From contig JAHDWN010000038.1 of assembly GCA_023382675.1 (NCBI GenBank), forward strand, positions 1-58,873: a stretch of DNA of 58,873 nt, written 5' to 3'. Below, in pieces: positions 17,658 to 26,703 of the stretch. Origin of the DNA: Anaerolineae bacterium. GTDB taxonomy: Bacteria > Chloroflexota > Anaerolineae > Aggregatilineales > Phototrophicaceae. The notes beneath the pieces are model-generated. The model searched no databases. It saw only the letters and a list, made by a program, of their open reading frames with translations, and had not been told where the DNA came from. The translations under genes were made by a program, and so were the position numbers. The stretch's first letter is position 1. Every line of letters begins with the position of its first letter.

Positions 17658-18662
17658 ATGACATTGTCTGTTGGCATTGCGGGAATAGGTACTTACTTCC
17701 CCTCCAGAGTCCAAACCGCGGCGGAGCTAGCGTCGCTGTCTGGCATTCCTGAGGCGATCCTGCGCGAAAAGATGGGCATCGTCCAGCGCCACGTCGCCGG
17801 GGATGCCGAGACAGTCACGTTCATGGCCGCCGAAGCCTCCACAAAGGCGATCGCGCAGGCGGGCATCTCCCCCGAACAAATCGGCCTCGTCATCTCTCAC
17901 GGCAGCGAACACAAAGATCATCTCGTTTGGAACGCCGCATCGAAGATCATGTATGAGATTGGCGCGACCAACGCCTATGCCTTCGAGATGTACGCCCTGT
18001 GTGCGGGTGCGCCGATTGCGATGAACACGGCGCGCGCGATGATGCTGGCCGATCCGCGCCTGGAATACGTGCTGTTGGCAGCGGGCAGCCGCGAAAACGA
18101 CCTGATCAACTTTCGCAACGAGCGCTCGCGTTTCATGTTCAACTTCGGCGCGGGCGGCGGGGCAATGCTGCTCCAGCGCGGCGCAATGAAGAACACGATC
18201 CTGGGCGCGTCGGCCATCACCGACGGCAGCCTGTCCGAGACGGTGCTGCTGACCGAGGCGGCGATTGGCGACGGCGAACCGGTTGTCGGTGAGCTGCGCG
18301 GGCGGCTCGACGTGACCGATGGCGACTACATGGCCGAGCGGCTGGGCGAAGTCTCGCTGCCCAATTTCATCCGCGTCATCCGCGAGGCGGTCGAGCAGGG
18401 CGGCGCGACGCTGGAGGACGTGCGCTTCCTCGGCATCACCCACATGAAGCGCTCGTTCTACCTGCAAATCCTGGAAGCTGTCGGCCTGACAGCGGAGCAA
18501 TCGGTCTACCTGGAAAACTACGGCCACGTCCAGAGCGTCGATCAGGTGCTTGCGATTGAGCTGGGGTTGGCGCAGGGCAAGATCAAGCCGGGCGACCTGA
18601 TCGTCCTGGCGGGCGCGGGCACTGGCTACACCTGGAGCGCCGTCGCCGTGAGGTGGGGGTAA
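17658..18662 (+). CDS. 3-oxoacyl-ACP synthase III-like (thiolase fold) enzyme
   Basis: A 334-residue FabH/KAS III-like condensing enzyme. The nucleophile lies in EMYALCAGAP (Cys115) and the catalytic His in GITHMKRSFY (His262). The FabH Asn-loop, normally Y-G-N-T, here reads NYGHVQSVDQ, so the third triad residue is probably His instead of Asn. The end (PGDLIVLAGAGTGYTWSAVAVRW) is typical of KAS III. Such enzymes join or cleave acyl-CoA thioesters. It is directly upstream of an acyl-CoA synthetase (6-base gap), so the acyl group is probably CoA-bound. A role in housekeeping fatty-acid initiation is unlikely, as no other fab genes are present. Confidence 0.82.
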   Translation: MTLSVGIAGIGTYFPSRVQTAAELASLSGIPEAILREKMGIVQRHVAGDAETVTFMAAEASTKAIAQAGISPEQIGLVISHGSEHKDHLVWNAASKIMYEIGATNAYAFEMYALCAGAPIAMNTARAMMLADPRLEYVLLAAGSRENDLINFRNERSRFMFNFGAGGGAMLLQRGAMKNTILGASAITDGSLSETVLLTEAAIGDGEPVVGELRGRLDVTDGDYMAERLGEVSLPNFIRVIREAVEQGGATLEDVRFLGITHMKRSFYLQILEAVGLTAEQSVYLENYGHVQSVDQVLAIELGLAQGKIKPGDLIVLAGAGTGYTWSAVAVRWG

Positions 18663-18668
18663 GCAGCC

Positions 18669-20222
18669 ATGATTCTCGCTTCTGATTGGATCGCTTTCCA
18701 CGCCGACCGCACGCCGGAAAAGCTGGCGATGATCGACCAGGGCACGGGACGGCGCTTCACTTACGGCAAATTCAACGACCGGGCAGCGCGGCTGGCCGGT
18801 TATCTGCGTGATGAATGGGGCGTCAAGGCGGGAGACAGGCTGGCGATCCTCGCCAAGAATTCGACCGACTATTTCGAGTTCGAGTTCGCCTGCATCAAGC
18901 TCGGCGCATTCATGCTGCCACTCAACTGGCGGCTGGCCGAGCCGGAACTGCTCTTTATCCTCAACGATTCCGAACCGGTCGGCCTCGTCTACGATGCTGA
19001 GTTCGCCGACCGCATTCCCGGCTTGACACATTCGCCGCTGCGGCACTTCCTGCGCCTGGATCTGGGCCAGCCGCCCGCTGACTCATACCCTGCCTACGAG
19101 GATGCCATCACCTCGACTGATGCGCGCGTCGTCATGAACCCGCAGACGACGCACGACACGCCGCTGACGATCATGTACACCGCCGGGACGACCGGGCATC
19201 CCAAAGGCGTGCTCATCACCCACGGCATGACTCTCTGGAACGCGATCAACATCTCGACGCCAGCCGGGTTGAATCACGACAGCGTTTTCTACTGTGTGCT
19301 GCCGACCTTCCACACCGGTGGGCTGAACTTATACGCCAACCCGATCTTGCACCTGGGTGGCACGAATATCATCGCGCGCCAGTATGAGCCGGCACTTGCC
19401 CTGCAAACCCTGAGCGACCCGGCGCTGGGCGCGACGCACTTTTTCGGCGTGCCCGCCAGCTATCAGTTCATGGCCCAGAACCCCGCTTTCGACAGCACCA
19501 ACCTCGATCACATCCATTCGTGGGGCTGCGGCGGCGCGCCGATGCCGGTCGCCACATTGGAGCAGTATGCTCGCCGCGGCATCATCATCCAGCTGGGCTT
19601 CGGCATGACCGAAACCAGCCCGACCGTGTTCTTGATCGACAAGCGGCGCGCGCTGAAAAAACCGACCTCAGTCGGTAAGCCGCTGCTGCATACCCGCGTG
19701 CGCGTAGTCGATGACGAACTGCGCGATGTCGCGCCAGGGCAGATCGGCGAGGTCGTCATCAGCGGCCCCAACATCACGCCCGGCTACTGGCAGAGGCCTG
19801 ACGCCAACGAGAGCAGTTTCAGCTTCGACGAGCACGGCAACCGCTGGCTGCACTCCGGCGATGCGGGCACCGTGGACGAGGAAGGCTGCATCTACATTGT
19901 TGACCGCTACAAAGACATGTACATCAGCGGCGGCGAAAACGTCTACCCGGCGGAGGTCGAGCAGGTCATCTACCAACTGCCGGAAGTGGCAGAAGCAGCC
20001 GTGATCGGCGTGCCCGATGAGCGTTGGGGCGAAAGCGGCATGGCGATTGTCGTTATCAAACCGGGCTGCGAGTTAGCCCCTGAAACCATCATCGATCACT
20101 GCAAAGCGAATCTGGCGAAATTCAAAGTGCCCAAAGCAGTGAAATTCATCGACATCCTGCCGCGCAATGCGGCGGGCAAAGTGCTCAAGCGCGAACTGCG
20201 CACCACGTTTGTCCAGAAGTAG
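18669..20222 (+). CDS. Acyl-CoA synthetase (AMP-forming), first copy
   Basis: A 517-residue ANL-superfamily ligase that makes an acyl-adenylate and then acyl-CoA. Motifs in order: the P-loop TIMYTAGTTGHPKG (A3), QLGFGMTETSPT (A5), the adenosine-binding HSGDAGTVDEEG (A7), the hinge IVDRYKDMYISGGENVYPAEVE (A8 region) and the catalytic lysine in RNAAGKVLKREL (A10). Length suits a medium- or long-chain or aryl CoA ligase. The ligand pocket cannot be read by eye. It lies between the KAS III-like and hydrolase genes, with a second ligase 3 kb downstream. Confidence 0.9.
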   Translation: MILASDWIAFHADRTPEKLAMIDQGTGRRFTYGKFNDRAARLAGYLRDEWGVKAGDRLAILAKNSTDYFEFEFACIKLGAFMLPLNWRLAEPELLFILNDSEPVGLVYDAEFADRIPGLTHSPLRHFLRLDLGQPPADSYPAYEDAITSTDARVVMNPQTTHDTPLTIMYTAGTTGHPKGVLITHGMTLWNAINISTPAGLNHDSVFYCVLPTFHTGGLNLYANPILHLGGTNIIARQYEPALALQTLSDPALGATHFFGVPASYQFMAQNPAFDSTNLDHIHSWGCGGAPMPVATLEQYARRGIIIQLGFGMTETSPTVFLIDKRRALKKPTSVGKPLLHTRVRVVDDELRDVAPGQIGEVVISGPNITPGYWQRPDANESSFSFDEHGNRWLHSGDAGTVDEEGCIYIVDRYKDMYISGGENVYPAEVEQVIYQLPEVAEAAVIGVPDERWGESGMAIVVIKPGCELAPETIIDHCKANLAKFKVPKAVKFIDILPRNAAGKVLKRELRTTFVQK

Positions 20223-20247
20223 TGGTTTCTTACAGGAGTTTTTCAAC

Positions 20248-21312
20248 ATGAGTATCCCGACAATGCCCGGCATCAGCGCCAAGATGATCACCAGCCCGCG
20301 CATCACCACGCGCGTGCTGTTCAGTGGCCCCGAAGATGGCATTCCGGTGCTGTTTGTGCATGGCAACGCCTCCTCGGCCACCTACTGGGAAGAGATCATG
20401 CTCGGCTTGCCCATGGGGTATCGCGGCATCGCGCCGGATCAGCGCGGCTATGGCGACGCCGAGCGCAGCAAGAAGATCGACGCCACGCGCGGCATGGGCG
20501 ATTTGAGCGACGATGCTTTCGCCTTGCTCGACACTCTGGGCCTCCAGAAAGCGCATCTCGTCGGCCATTCGATGGGCGGCTCGGTCATCTGGCAGATGAT
20601 GATCGATCATCCCGAACGTATCCTGACTGTGACGCAGGTGTGCCCCGGTTCGCCCTATGGCTTTGGCGGCACCAAGGGCATTCACGGTGAGCTGTGTAAC
20701 CCGGACGGCGCAGGTTCCGGCGGCGGCATCGTCAACCCACTGTTCACCAAGGCCATCGCCGAGGGCGACCGGAGCGCCGATAACCCGCAAGCCTCGCCGC
20801 GCATCGTCATGAACAGCTTCTACTGGAAGCCGCCCTTCAAACCAGCGCGCGAAGAAGAGCTGCTGTCGTCGCTGCTTTCGGAGCACATCGGCGCGCAGGA
20901 GTACCCCGGCGATGCAGTGCCGTCGCCGCATTGGCCGAACCTCGCCCCAGGCAAATTCGGCCCGGCGAACGCGCTTTCACCGATCTATACCGGTGACGTA
21001 ACGCGGCTGTATCGCATCAACCCCAAGCCAGCGGTGCTCTGGGTGCGCGGCAGCCACGACCAGATCGTCAGCGATCAGTCGCTGTTCGACATGGGGACGC
21101 TGGGCGCGCTGGGCGCAGTGCCCGGCTGGCCTGGTGCAGAGGCCTATCCGTCGCAGCCGATGGTTGGTCAGACACGCGCGGTACTGGAAGAGTACAAAGC
21201 CAACGGCGGCGACTACAAAGAGGTCGTCATGGAAGATACAGGTCATTCGCCGTACATCGAAAAGCCGGACGTATTCAACAGTATTTTCCATGCGCACCTA
21301 ACGGCGGGATAA
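20248..21312 (+). CDS. Alpha/beta hydrolase
   Basis: A 354-residue serine hydrolase. The oxyanion region is VLFVHGNASSATYW, the nucleophile elbow is VGHSMGGS, the acid is in VRGSHDQIVSD and the His in DTGHSPYIEKP. A large cap domain sits between the elbow and the acid. There is no signal peptide, so it is cytoplasmic. The ATG at 20248 with ACAGGAG upstream is preferred to an in-frame ATG at 20167, which would overlap the preceding ligase by about 56 bases. In this cluster it could open a ring or cleave an ester or thioester; the substrate is unknown. Confidence 0.87.
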   Translation: MSIPTMPGISAKMITSPRITTRVLFSGPEDGIPVLFVHGNASSATYWEEIMLGLPMGYRGIAPDQRGYGDAERSKKIDATRGMGDLSDDAFALLDTLGLQKAHLVGHSMGGSVIWQMMIDHPERILTVTQVCPGSPYGFGGTKGIHGELCNPDGAGSGGGIVNPLFTKAIAEGDRSADNPQASPRIVMNSFYWKPPFKPAREEELLSSLLSEHIGAQEYPGDAVPSPHWPNLAPGKFGPANALSPIYTGDVTRLYRINPKPAVLWVRGSHDQIVSDQSLFDMGTLGALGAVPGWPGAEAYPSQPMVGQTRAVLEEYKANGGDYKEVVMEDTGHSPYIEKPDVFNSIFHAHLTAG

Positions 21313-21313
21313 T

Positions 21314-21337
21314 CCACCCGGAATGTCCGGCGGGTGG
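21314..21337 (+). other. Hairpin between hydrolase and Lrp-type regulator genes
   Basis: CCACCCG and CGGGTGG form a perfect 7-bp stem with a CCGG...CCGG loop, immediately after the hydrolase stop and 11 bases before the regulator ATG. There is no U-tract. It could lower read-through, or limit translation of the regulator. Confidence 0.4.
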
Positions 21338-21348
21338 GAAACGGTGTT

Positions 21349-21831
21349 ATGGCGAAATCGGTATTCAAGGGCGCATTTGATCAACTGGATCGCGCCATTC
21401 TAGAGGAATTGCAGGTGAACGGACGGATCAGTGTGGCAGACCTGGGGCGCAAGATTCATCTCTCGTCGCCAGCGGTGTACCAGCGCATCAAGCGGCTGGA
21501 ACGCGCCGGGATGATCGAACGTTACGTCGCCCTGATCAACCGTGAGGAGGCTGGCTACGATGTACTCTGTTTCATCCGCGTCAGCATTCAGCCACATACG
21601 CGCGAGCAGTTGGAACAATTCCGCGCATCGGTCTGTGAACTGCCGGAGGTGTTGGAGTGCTATCACACTGCTGGCAGCTTCGACCTGATGTTGAAAGTCG
21701 TCGCGCCGGATAACAAAGCGCTTGACCAACTGATTCGCGATCACCTGATGACGATGCCAGGCATCGAACGGGTTGAAACGAACCTGGTGTTGAACGAGAT
21801 GAAAGCTACAACCGCGATCCGATTAGAATGA
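21349..21831 (+). CDS. Lrp/AsnC-family transcriptional regulator
   Basis: A 160-residue regulator. The N-terminal winged helix-turn-helix (LDRAILEELQVNGRISVADLG, then SSPAVYQRIKRLERAGMIERY) is followed by a RAM effector-binding and oligomerisation domain (residues ~75-155, with VLECYHTAGSFDLMLKVVA). These proteins sense amino acids or similar small acids and often control neighbouring transport and catabolic genes. Its place inside the cluster suggests it is the local regulator responding to the imported substrate or its CoA product. ATG 21349 is preferred over GTG 21334, which lies inside a hairpin. Confidence 0.9.
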   Translation: MAKSVFKGAFDQLDRAILEELQVNGRISVADLGRKIHLSSPAVYQRIKRLERAGMIERYVALINREEAGYDVLCFIRVSIQPHTREQLEQFRASVCELPEVLECYHTAGSFDLMLKVVAPDNKALDQLIRDHLMTMPGIERVETNLVLNEMKATTAIRLE

Positions 21832-21844
21832 GAACTTGCAGACC

Positions 21845-23398
21845 ATGTACGTAGGCGATTACTTGGGACGACGCGCACTCTACACCCCGGACAGCCTAGC
21901 TGTGGTGGATGCAGGGCGGATTCCGCACCGGACGTTCACCTATGCCGAGTTGAACAACCGCGCGAACCGGCTGGCGAACTGGCTGCGCGATGGCGCAGGC
22001 ATCGAAAAGGGCGACCGTGTCGCCGTTCTGGCGCATAACGGCGTCGAATTTCTCGACACCTTCTTCGCCTGCGGCAAACTCGGCGCGATTCTGGCCGGGC
22101 TGAACTGGCGGCTGCACTGGCGCGAACTGGCGCAGCTCATCGAAACAACGTCGCCGAAAGTCCTGATCTATTCGGATGAATTCAAAGACACGGTCGGGCA
22201 GATCGTCGCCGAAACGAACTGTGTCGAACACTTGCTGCACATCGAAGGCACAGGCACTGCCGGCAGCCGCTATTTCGAAAAGACGCTGACCGACTCGGTG
22301 CTGCGCCCGGTGACGACCGAGAGCCTGACCGACGAAGATATCGCCTGTCTGATCTTCACCGGGGGTACGACCGGCCTGCCCAAGGCCGCGCAGATCAGCC
22401 ACCGCATGATCGGCTGGAATACGCTCAACACCATCATCCACGATCTGCAACATGGTGACGTGACGGTCAATACCTTCCCGCTGTTTCACACGGGCGGCCT
22501 GCTGGTGTACACCACGCCGCTGCTGATTCTGGGCGGCACGGTCGTGCTGACGCGCAAATTCGACGCCGAGCAGGTGCTGACACTGCTGGAAGAATATGCA
22601 GCGACGGTCTATGCTGGTGTGCCGACGACCTACCAGATGATGACGAGCGCGCCCAATTGGCACGATACCGATCTGAGCAATCTGCGCTTTTGCACCAGCG
22701 GTGGCTCGCCGCTGCCGGTGTCGTTGGTCGAGCAGTTCCAGCGCGAGAAAGGCGTCGTCTTCAAGCAGGGCTTCGGCATGTCGGAGTTCGGGCCAGGCGT
22801 GTTCGCGCTCGCGCCGGAGGATGCGATTCGCAAGGCAGGCAGCATTGGCCGCCCGAATTTCTTCGTCGATGCGCGCATCGTGGACGAGCACAACCAGCCG
22901 CTGCCGCCCGGCCAGGTCGGCGAACTGGTGCTGCGCGGTCCGTCGATGTGTTCCGGTTATTTCAACGACCCGGTGGCCAGCGCGGAAGGCGTCGATGCAG
23001 AAGGCTGGTTTCACACCGGCGATCTGGCATCAATGGATGAGCAGCAGTACTTCACCATCGTTGACCGCAAGAAAGATATGTTCATCAGCGGCGGTGAGAA
23101 CATCTACCCTGCCGAGATCGAGCAGGCGATCTATCGCCACCCCGCTGTCGAGCTGTGCGCGGTTGTCGGCGTGCCCGACGCGCGCTGGGGCGAAGTCGGC
23201 AAAGCCTTCGTCGTCGTGCGCAAAGGCGCAGCGCTGACCGAAGATGAGCTGCGCGCGCACATGCAGCATCATCTTGCCGGTTACAAAGTGCCCCGCTACA
23301 TCGAATTTCGCGAGAGTTTGCCCATCTCCGCCGCCGGAAAAATCCTGAAGCGGGTGATGCTGGCTGAACCCGTAGAGACAACGGACGAAAACGCATGA
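21845..23398 (+). CDS. Acyl-CoA synthetase (AMP-forming), second copy
   Basis: A 517-residue ANL-family ligase, paralogous to the one at 18.7 kb. Motifs: CLIFTGGTTGLPKAAQ (A3), KQGFGMSEFGPG (A5), FHTGDLASMDEQQ (A7), IVDRKKDMFISGGENIYPAEIE (A8 region), and the catalytic lysine in ISAAGKILKR (A10). The A5 core reads MSEFGPG where the first copy has MTETSPT, so the substrates probably differ. The stop overlaps the MaoC start by four bases, coupling activation to hydration. ATG 21845 is chosen over an in-frame TTG at 21836. Confidence 0.9.
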   Translation: MYVGDYLGRRALYTPDSLAVVDAGRIPHRTFTYAELNNRANRLANWLRDGAGIEKGDRVAVLAHNGVEFLDTFFACGKLGAILAGLNWRLHWRELAQLIETTSPKVLIYSDEFKDTVGQIVAETNCVEHLLHIEGTGTAGSRYFEKTLTDSVLRPVTTESLTDEDIACLIFTGGTTGLPKAAQISHRMIGWNTLNTIIHDLQHGDVTVNTFPLFHTGGLLVYTTPLLILGGTVVLTRKFDAEQVLTLLEEYAATVYAGVPTTYQMMTSAPNWHDTDLSNLRFCTSGGSPLPVSLVEQFQREKGVVFKQGFGMSEFGPGVFALAPEDAIRKAGSIGRPNFFVDARIVDEHNQPLPPGQVGELVLRGPSMCSGYFNDPVASAEGVDAEGWFHTGDLASMDEQQYFTIVDRKKDMFISGGENIYPAEIEQAIYRHPAVELCAVVGVPDARWGEVGKAFVVVRKGAALTEDELRAHMQHHLAGYKVPRYIEFRESLPISAAGKILKRVMLAEPVETTDENA

Positions 23399-23799
23399 CC
23401 CTCACCATCGGCGCGACCGCCAGTCGCACCAAGACGATCACGGATGCCGACGTGCGCGCGTTCGCACAGGCGTCCGGCGACACCAACTCAATCCATCTAG
23501 ACGAGGCCTATGCCGCGCAAACGCCGTTCAAGCGTCGGATTGCGCACGGCATGTTGACGGTGAGCCTGATCTCTGCCGTGCTCGGCAATGACTTTCCCGG
23601 CATGGGCACGATCTATCTCGCGCAAGAAGTGAAGTTTAGAGCGCCGGTCTTCATCGACGATACCGTCACCGCGACGGTCGAACTGGTCAAATACCGGGAA
23701 GACAAGTGCATCGCCACCTTTCGCACCACGGTGACGAATCAGGATGGCGTTCTGGTTGTGGAAGGTGAAGCCGTTGTCATCGCCCCCGAAGGCGCGTGA
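23395..23799 (+). CDS. MaoC-like enoyl-CoA hydratase
   Basis: A 134-residue single hot-dog-fold protein of the (R)-specific enoyl-CoA hydratase (PhaJ) type. The hydratase-2 motif is FAQASGDTNSIHLDEAYA, with the catalytic Asp and His, followed by RIAHGML. It adds water to a trans-2-enoyl-CoA, giving a 3-hydroxyacyl-CoA. It overlaps the second CoA ligase by four bases, so its substrate is likely made from that ligase's product. Its length is that of one-domain hydratases. Confidence 0.9.
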   Translation: MTLTIGATASRTKTITDADVRAFAQASGDTNSIHLDEAYAAQTPFKRRIAHGMLTVSLISAVLGNDFPGMGTIYLAQEVKFRAPVFIDDTVTATVELVKYREDKCIATFRTTVTNQDGVLVVEGEAVVIAPEGA

Positions 23800-23845
23800 C
23801 CGCTTTCGCTTTTATGAGAAGGTAAGAGTTTTCTCTGGAGGTCCT

Positions 23846-25141
23846 ATGATTCGGAAGATGCTTTTTGTCCTTTTGCTGGCTTTCCTGCTCACGAGCGCGA
23901 TGGTGGTCGCGGCACAGGAAGGGGAACCGCTCAAGATCGGTCTGCTGGTCGATCAATCTGGCCCGCTGACGATCTACGGCATCGAATTGGAGAACGGCTT
24001 TAAGCTCGGTTTGCTGTACGCCGCCGGTGTTGACCCGACGGAGTACGACAGCCTTGACGCTGCGCTGGCCGCTGTTGAAGTTGCCGGGAGACCGGTCGAA
24101 GTCATCGTGCGCGATAACGGCAGCAACGCCGATACGGCGTCGAGCCAAGCGCGCGAACTGATCGAGCAGGAAGGCGTGGAGCTTCTGGTCGGCGCACCTA
24201 GCTCCGGCGTCATGACCGGCGTCCAGCAGGTCGCGCTCGATTCGGACGTGGTGCTGTTCGTCGCCCCGGCGGCATCCCCCGCCATCACCGGCCCGAGCTT
24301 CAACGTCAACACGTTCCGCATTTGCCGTAACACGTTCCAGGACTTCCTGGCCTTCGCGCCTTATGCGACTCAGGAATTGGGTACGAACTTCGTCATCCTT
24401 GCAGTCGATAACGACTTCGGTCGTGCGTCGGCGGGCGCGGCGGGCGTGCTGGCGAGCGCGGGCATCACCTTCGTCAGCGACCCGATCTACGCGCCGCTGG
24501 AAACGACCGACTTCACGCCCTACCTGCAGCAGGTGCTCGACAGCGGCGCGGATGCTGTCCTCCCGATCTGGGCCGGTGATGGCTCGGTGACCCTATTCCA
24601 GCAGATCGCGGAGCTGGGTGTTCAGGACAGAATGGCAGTCGTGGCGGCGTTCAATTCGAATGACATCGTCGCCGTCAGCGACCCCAGCACAATCGGCAAC
24701 ATTTCCTGGATCGTCTACCACTACTCGTTCCCACAGAATGAGATCAACGACTGGATGGTCGAGAAACACCAGGCCGTCTATGACGACGTGCCGGATCTGT
24801 TCACCGAATGCAGTTTCGCGACAGCCCAGGCGCTCGTCCAGGCGGTTGAAGCGACCAGTGGCGACACGCTGCCGTCGGCCATGATCCCGGTTCTGGAAGG
24901 CATGATGTTCGAAGGGCCAAAGGGCACCTATGCCATTCGTCCATCCGATCATCAGGCACTGGTGCCGATGTACATTGCGCGCCTTGCCAACCTGGATGAC
25001 CCGGATCAGAAGTTCTACGATCTGCTGGCGGAAGTACCCGCTAACCAGATCATCCCGCCGGTGCTGCTGGCGGAAGATGTTGCGGCGGAGCGTCTGCCGA
25101 TGGACGAAGCGTTCATGGCCGAACTCAGCGCAATGGAGTAA
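23846..25141 (+). CDS. Branched-chain-amino-acid-type ABC transporter binding protein (LivK-like)
   Basis: A 431-residue type I periplasmic binding protein. The signal peptide is IRKMLFVLLLAFLLTSAMVVA, cut before AQEGE. There is no lipobox cysteine. The mature part begins LKIGLLVDQSGPLTIYG, with the family segment LIEQEGVELLVGAPSSGVM and a long C-terminal lobe. TGGAGG just before ATG 23846 fixes the start, and the in-frame upstream ATG at 23744 lies inside the MaoC gene. LivK-like proteins also bind aromatic acids, urea and other carboxylates. With two CoA ligases upstream, a carboxylic acid is the likely ligand. Confidence 0.9.
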   Translation: MIRKMLFVLLLAFLLTSAMVVAAQEGEPLKIGLLVDQSGPLTIYGIELENGFKLGLLYAAGVDPTEYDSLDAALAAVEVAGRPVEVIVRDNGSNADTASSQARELIEQEGVELLVGAPSSGVMTGVQQVALDSDVVLFVAPAASPAITGPSFNVNTFRICRNTFQDFLAFAPYATQELGTNFVILAVDNDFGRASAGAAGVLASAGITFVSDPIYAPLETTDFTPYLQQVLDSGADAVLPIWAGDGSVTLFQQIAELGVQDRMAVVAAFNSNDIVAVSDPSTIGNISWIVYHYSFPQNEINDWMVEKHQAVYDDVPDLFTECSFATAQALVQAVEATSGDTLPSAMIPVLEGMMFEGPKGTYAIRPSDHQALVPMYIARLANLDDPDQKFYDLLAEVPANQIIPPVLLAEDVAAERLPMDEAFMAELSAME

Positions 25142-25154
25142 TCTGTCTGATTTT

Positions 25155-25181
25155 GAGGGGTGGTGCTCTGCATCGCCCCTC
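25155..25181 (+). other. Stem-loop between binding-protein and ATPase genes
   Basis: GAGGGGTG pairs with CGCCCCTC (one G-U pair) across an 11-base loop, 13 bases after the binding-protein stop. Such structures commonly stabilise the upstream message so that binding protein exceeds the membrane parts. No T-run follows, so read-through is expected. Confidence 0.5.
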
Positions 25182-25211
25182 TGCCACTACACTGTTGAAT
25201 AGACTGTTCTG

Positions 25212-25997
25212 ATGACTATGAATGATGCGATCTTAGAAGCAAGCAATTTACGCAAAGTGTTCGGTGGACTAGTCGCCGTCGATGACGTGAGCATTCGCAT
25301 CGAGCGCGGCAGCACGCATTCGATCATCGGCCCGAACGGTGCGGGCAAAACGACGCTCTTTAACCTGCTCACAGGGCGCTACAAGCCAACACGCGGGCAG
25401 GTCGTCTACAAAGGGCATGACATCACGACGCTGCCCGTGTACCGCCGTGCCCACCTGGGCATCGGGCGCTCGTTTCAGATCACGAACCTATTTCCGAACC
25501 TGACCGTCTTAGAGAACGCCCGTCTGGCGGCGCAGGCTTTGGGACGCGATAGCTTCCGTTTCCTACGCCGGGCAGACTCGTTCGAAGATTACGCCACACG
25601 CGCCCACGAAGCACTCGAACTCACCGGCTTGCGTGACGACGCGCATTTGCCCGCCAATGCACTCCCGCACGGCGGCAAACGTAAGCTCGAACTCGCCATG
25701 ATCCTCGTCTCCAACCCGGAACTGCTGCTGCTGGATGAACCGACGGCAGGCATGGCCTCGGAGCAAGTGCCCGAACTGATCGCCGTCATCGACCGCATTC
25801 AGAAGCAGGGCAACAAGACCGTCGTCCTGGTCGAGCATAACATGAACGTCGTCATGAATATCTCCGACCGTATCACCGTCATGCATCACGGGCTGGTGCT
25901 CTCTGAAGGCGAGCCAAAACAGATTGCAGCCGATGAGACTGTCCAGGATGTCTACCTGGGAGAGCTTTACGACCTGCCGAAAGGCGACGACACATGA
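25212..25997 (+). CDS. livG: Branched-chain-type ABC transporter ATPase (LivG-like)
   Basis: A 261-residue ATPase of the HAAT family. Walker A is GPNGAGKTTLFN, the Q-loop is GRSFQITNLFPNLTV, the signature is ALPHGGKRKLELA (a variant of the usual LSYGQQR) and Walker B is LLLLDEPTAGM, with the switch His in VLVEHNMNVV. The LivG-type C-terminus ends EGEPKQIAADETVQDVYLG. It starts 70 bases after the binding-protein gene without an obvious Shine-Dalgarno site, and overlaps livF by four bases. Confidence 0.93.
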   Translation: MTMNDAILEASNLRKVFGGLVAVDDVSIRIERGSTHSIIGPNGAGKTTLFNLLTGRYKPTRGQVVYKGHDITTLPVYRRAHLGIGRSFQITNLFPNLTVLENARLAAQALGRDSFRFLRRADSFEDYATRAHEALELTGLRDDAHLPANALPHGGKRKLELAMILVSNPELLLLDEPTAGMASEQVPELIAVIDRIQKQGNKTVVLVEHNMNVVMNISDRITVMHHGLVLSEGEPKQIAADETVQDVYLGELYDLPKGDDT

Positions 25998-26701
25998 CCG
26001 ATAGCATCCTGGAAGTCCGCGACATCCACACCTTCATCGGCCAGTTTCACATCCTTGAAGGGGTCAGTGTCAGCGTGCCAGTCGGCAGTATCACGGTGCT
26101 GCTGGGGCGCAACGGGGCGGGTAAAACGACGACCCTGCGCAGCATCATGGGGCTGACGCCGCCTGCGCGCGGCCAGATCCTGTTCGATGGCAAGAATATC
26201 GCTGGCAAGCATCCCCATGCGATTGCTCAACTTGGCATTGGCTATGTGCCGGAACACCGCGCGATCTTTCGTGAGCTGACGGTGCATGAGAACCTGCGTA
26301 TTGCAGAGCGTAAACGCGGCGACCTGGCGCGCAAGGCCGATTTCATCTTCGAGCTGTTTCCGGATCTCAAACGGCTGATCGACCTGCCGGGCGGCAATCT
26401 CTCCGGCGGCCAGCAGCAGATGCTGGCGGTCGCGCGGGCGCTCGTACCGGATAACCGCCTGCTTTTGATTGACGAGCCAAGCGAGGGCTTGGCCCCGGTG
26501 ATCATCGAGCAGTTGATGGCGGCGATCAGCCGGTTGGCGGAATCGAGTTCCGTGCTGCTGGTGGAGCAGAACTTCCGCGTCGCTAGCCGCCTGGCACAGC
26601 AGTATGTCATCATCGAAGAAGGGCAAAGCCCCGCTGCGGGCAAAATAGACGCGCTGGTTCAGGATGCGGCCCTCGTTCAGCGTTATCTGGGAGTTGCATA
26701 A
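25994..26701 (+). CDS. livF: Branched-chain-type ABC transporter ATPase (LivF-like)
   Basis: A 235-residue ATPase, partner of LivG. Walker A is GRNGAGKTTTLR, the signature is LSGGQQQMLAVARAL and Walker B is LLLIDEPSEGLAP. IGYVPEHRAIFRELTV is the LivF-type Q-loop segment. Its length is normal for LivF. It overlaps livG by ATGA and ends two bases before the first permease gene. Confidence 0.93.
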   Translation: MTDSILEVRDIHTFIGQFHILEGVSVSVPVGSITVLLGRNGAGKTTTLRSIMGLTPPARGQILFDGKNIAGKHPHAIAQLGIGYVPEHRAIFRELTVHENLRIAERKRGDLARKADFIFELFPDLKRLIDLPGGNLSGGQQQMLAVARALVPDNRLLLIDEPSEGLAPVIIEQLMAAISRLAESSSVLLVEQNFRVASRLAQQYVIIEEGQSPAAGKIDALVQDAALVQRYLGVA

Positions 26702-26703
26702 CG

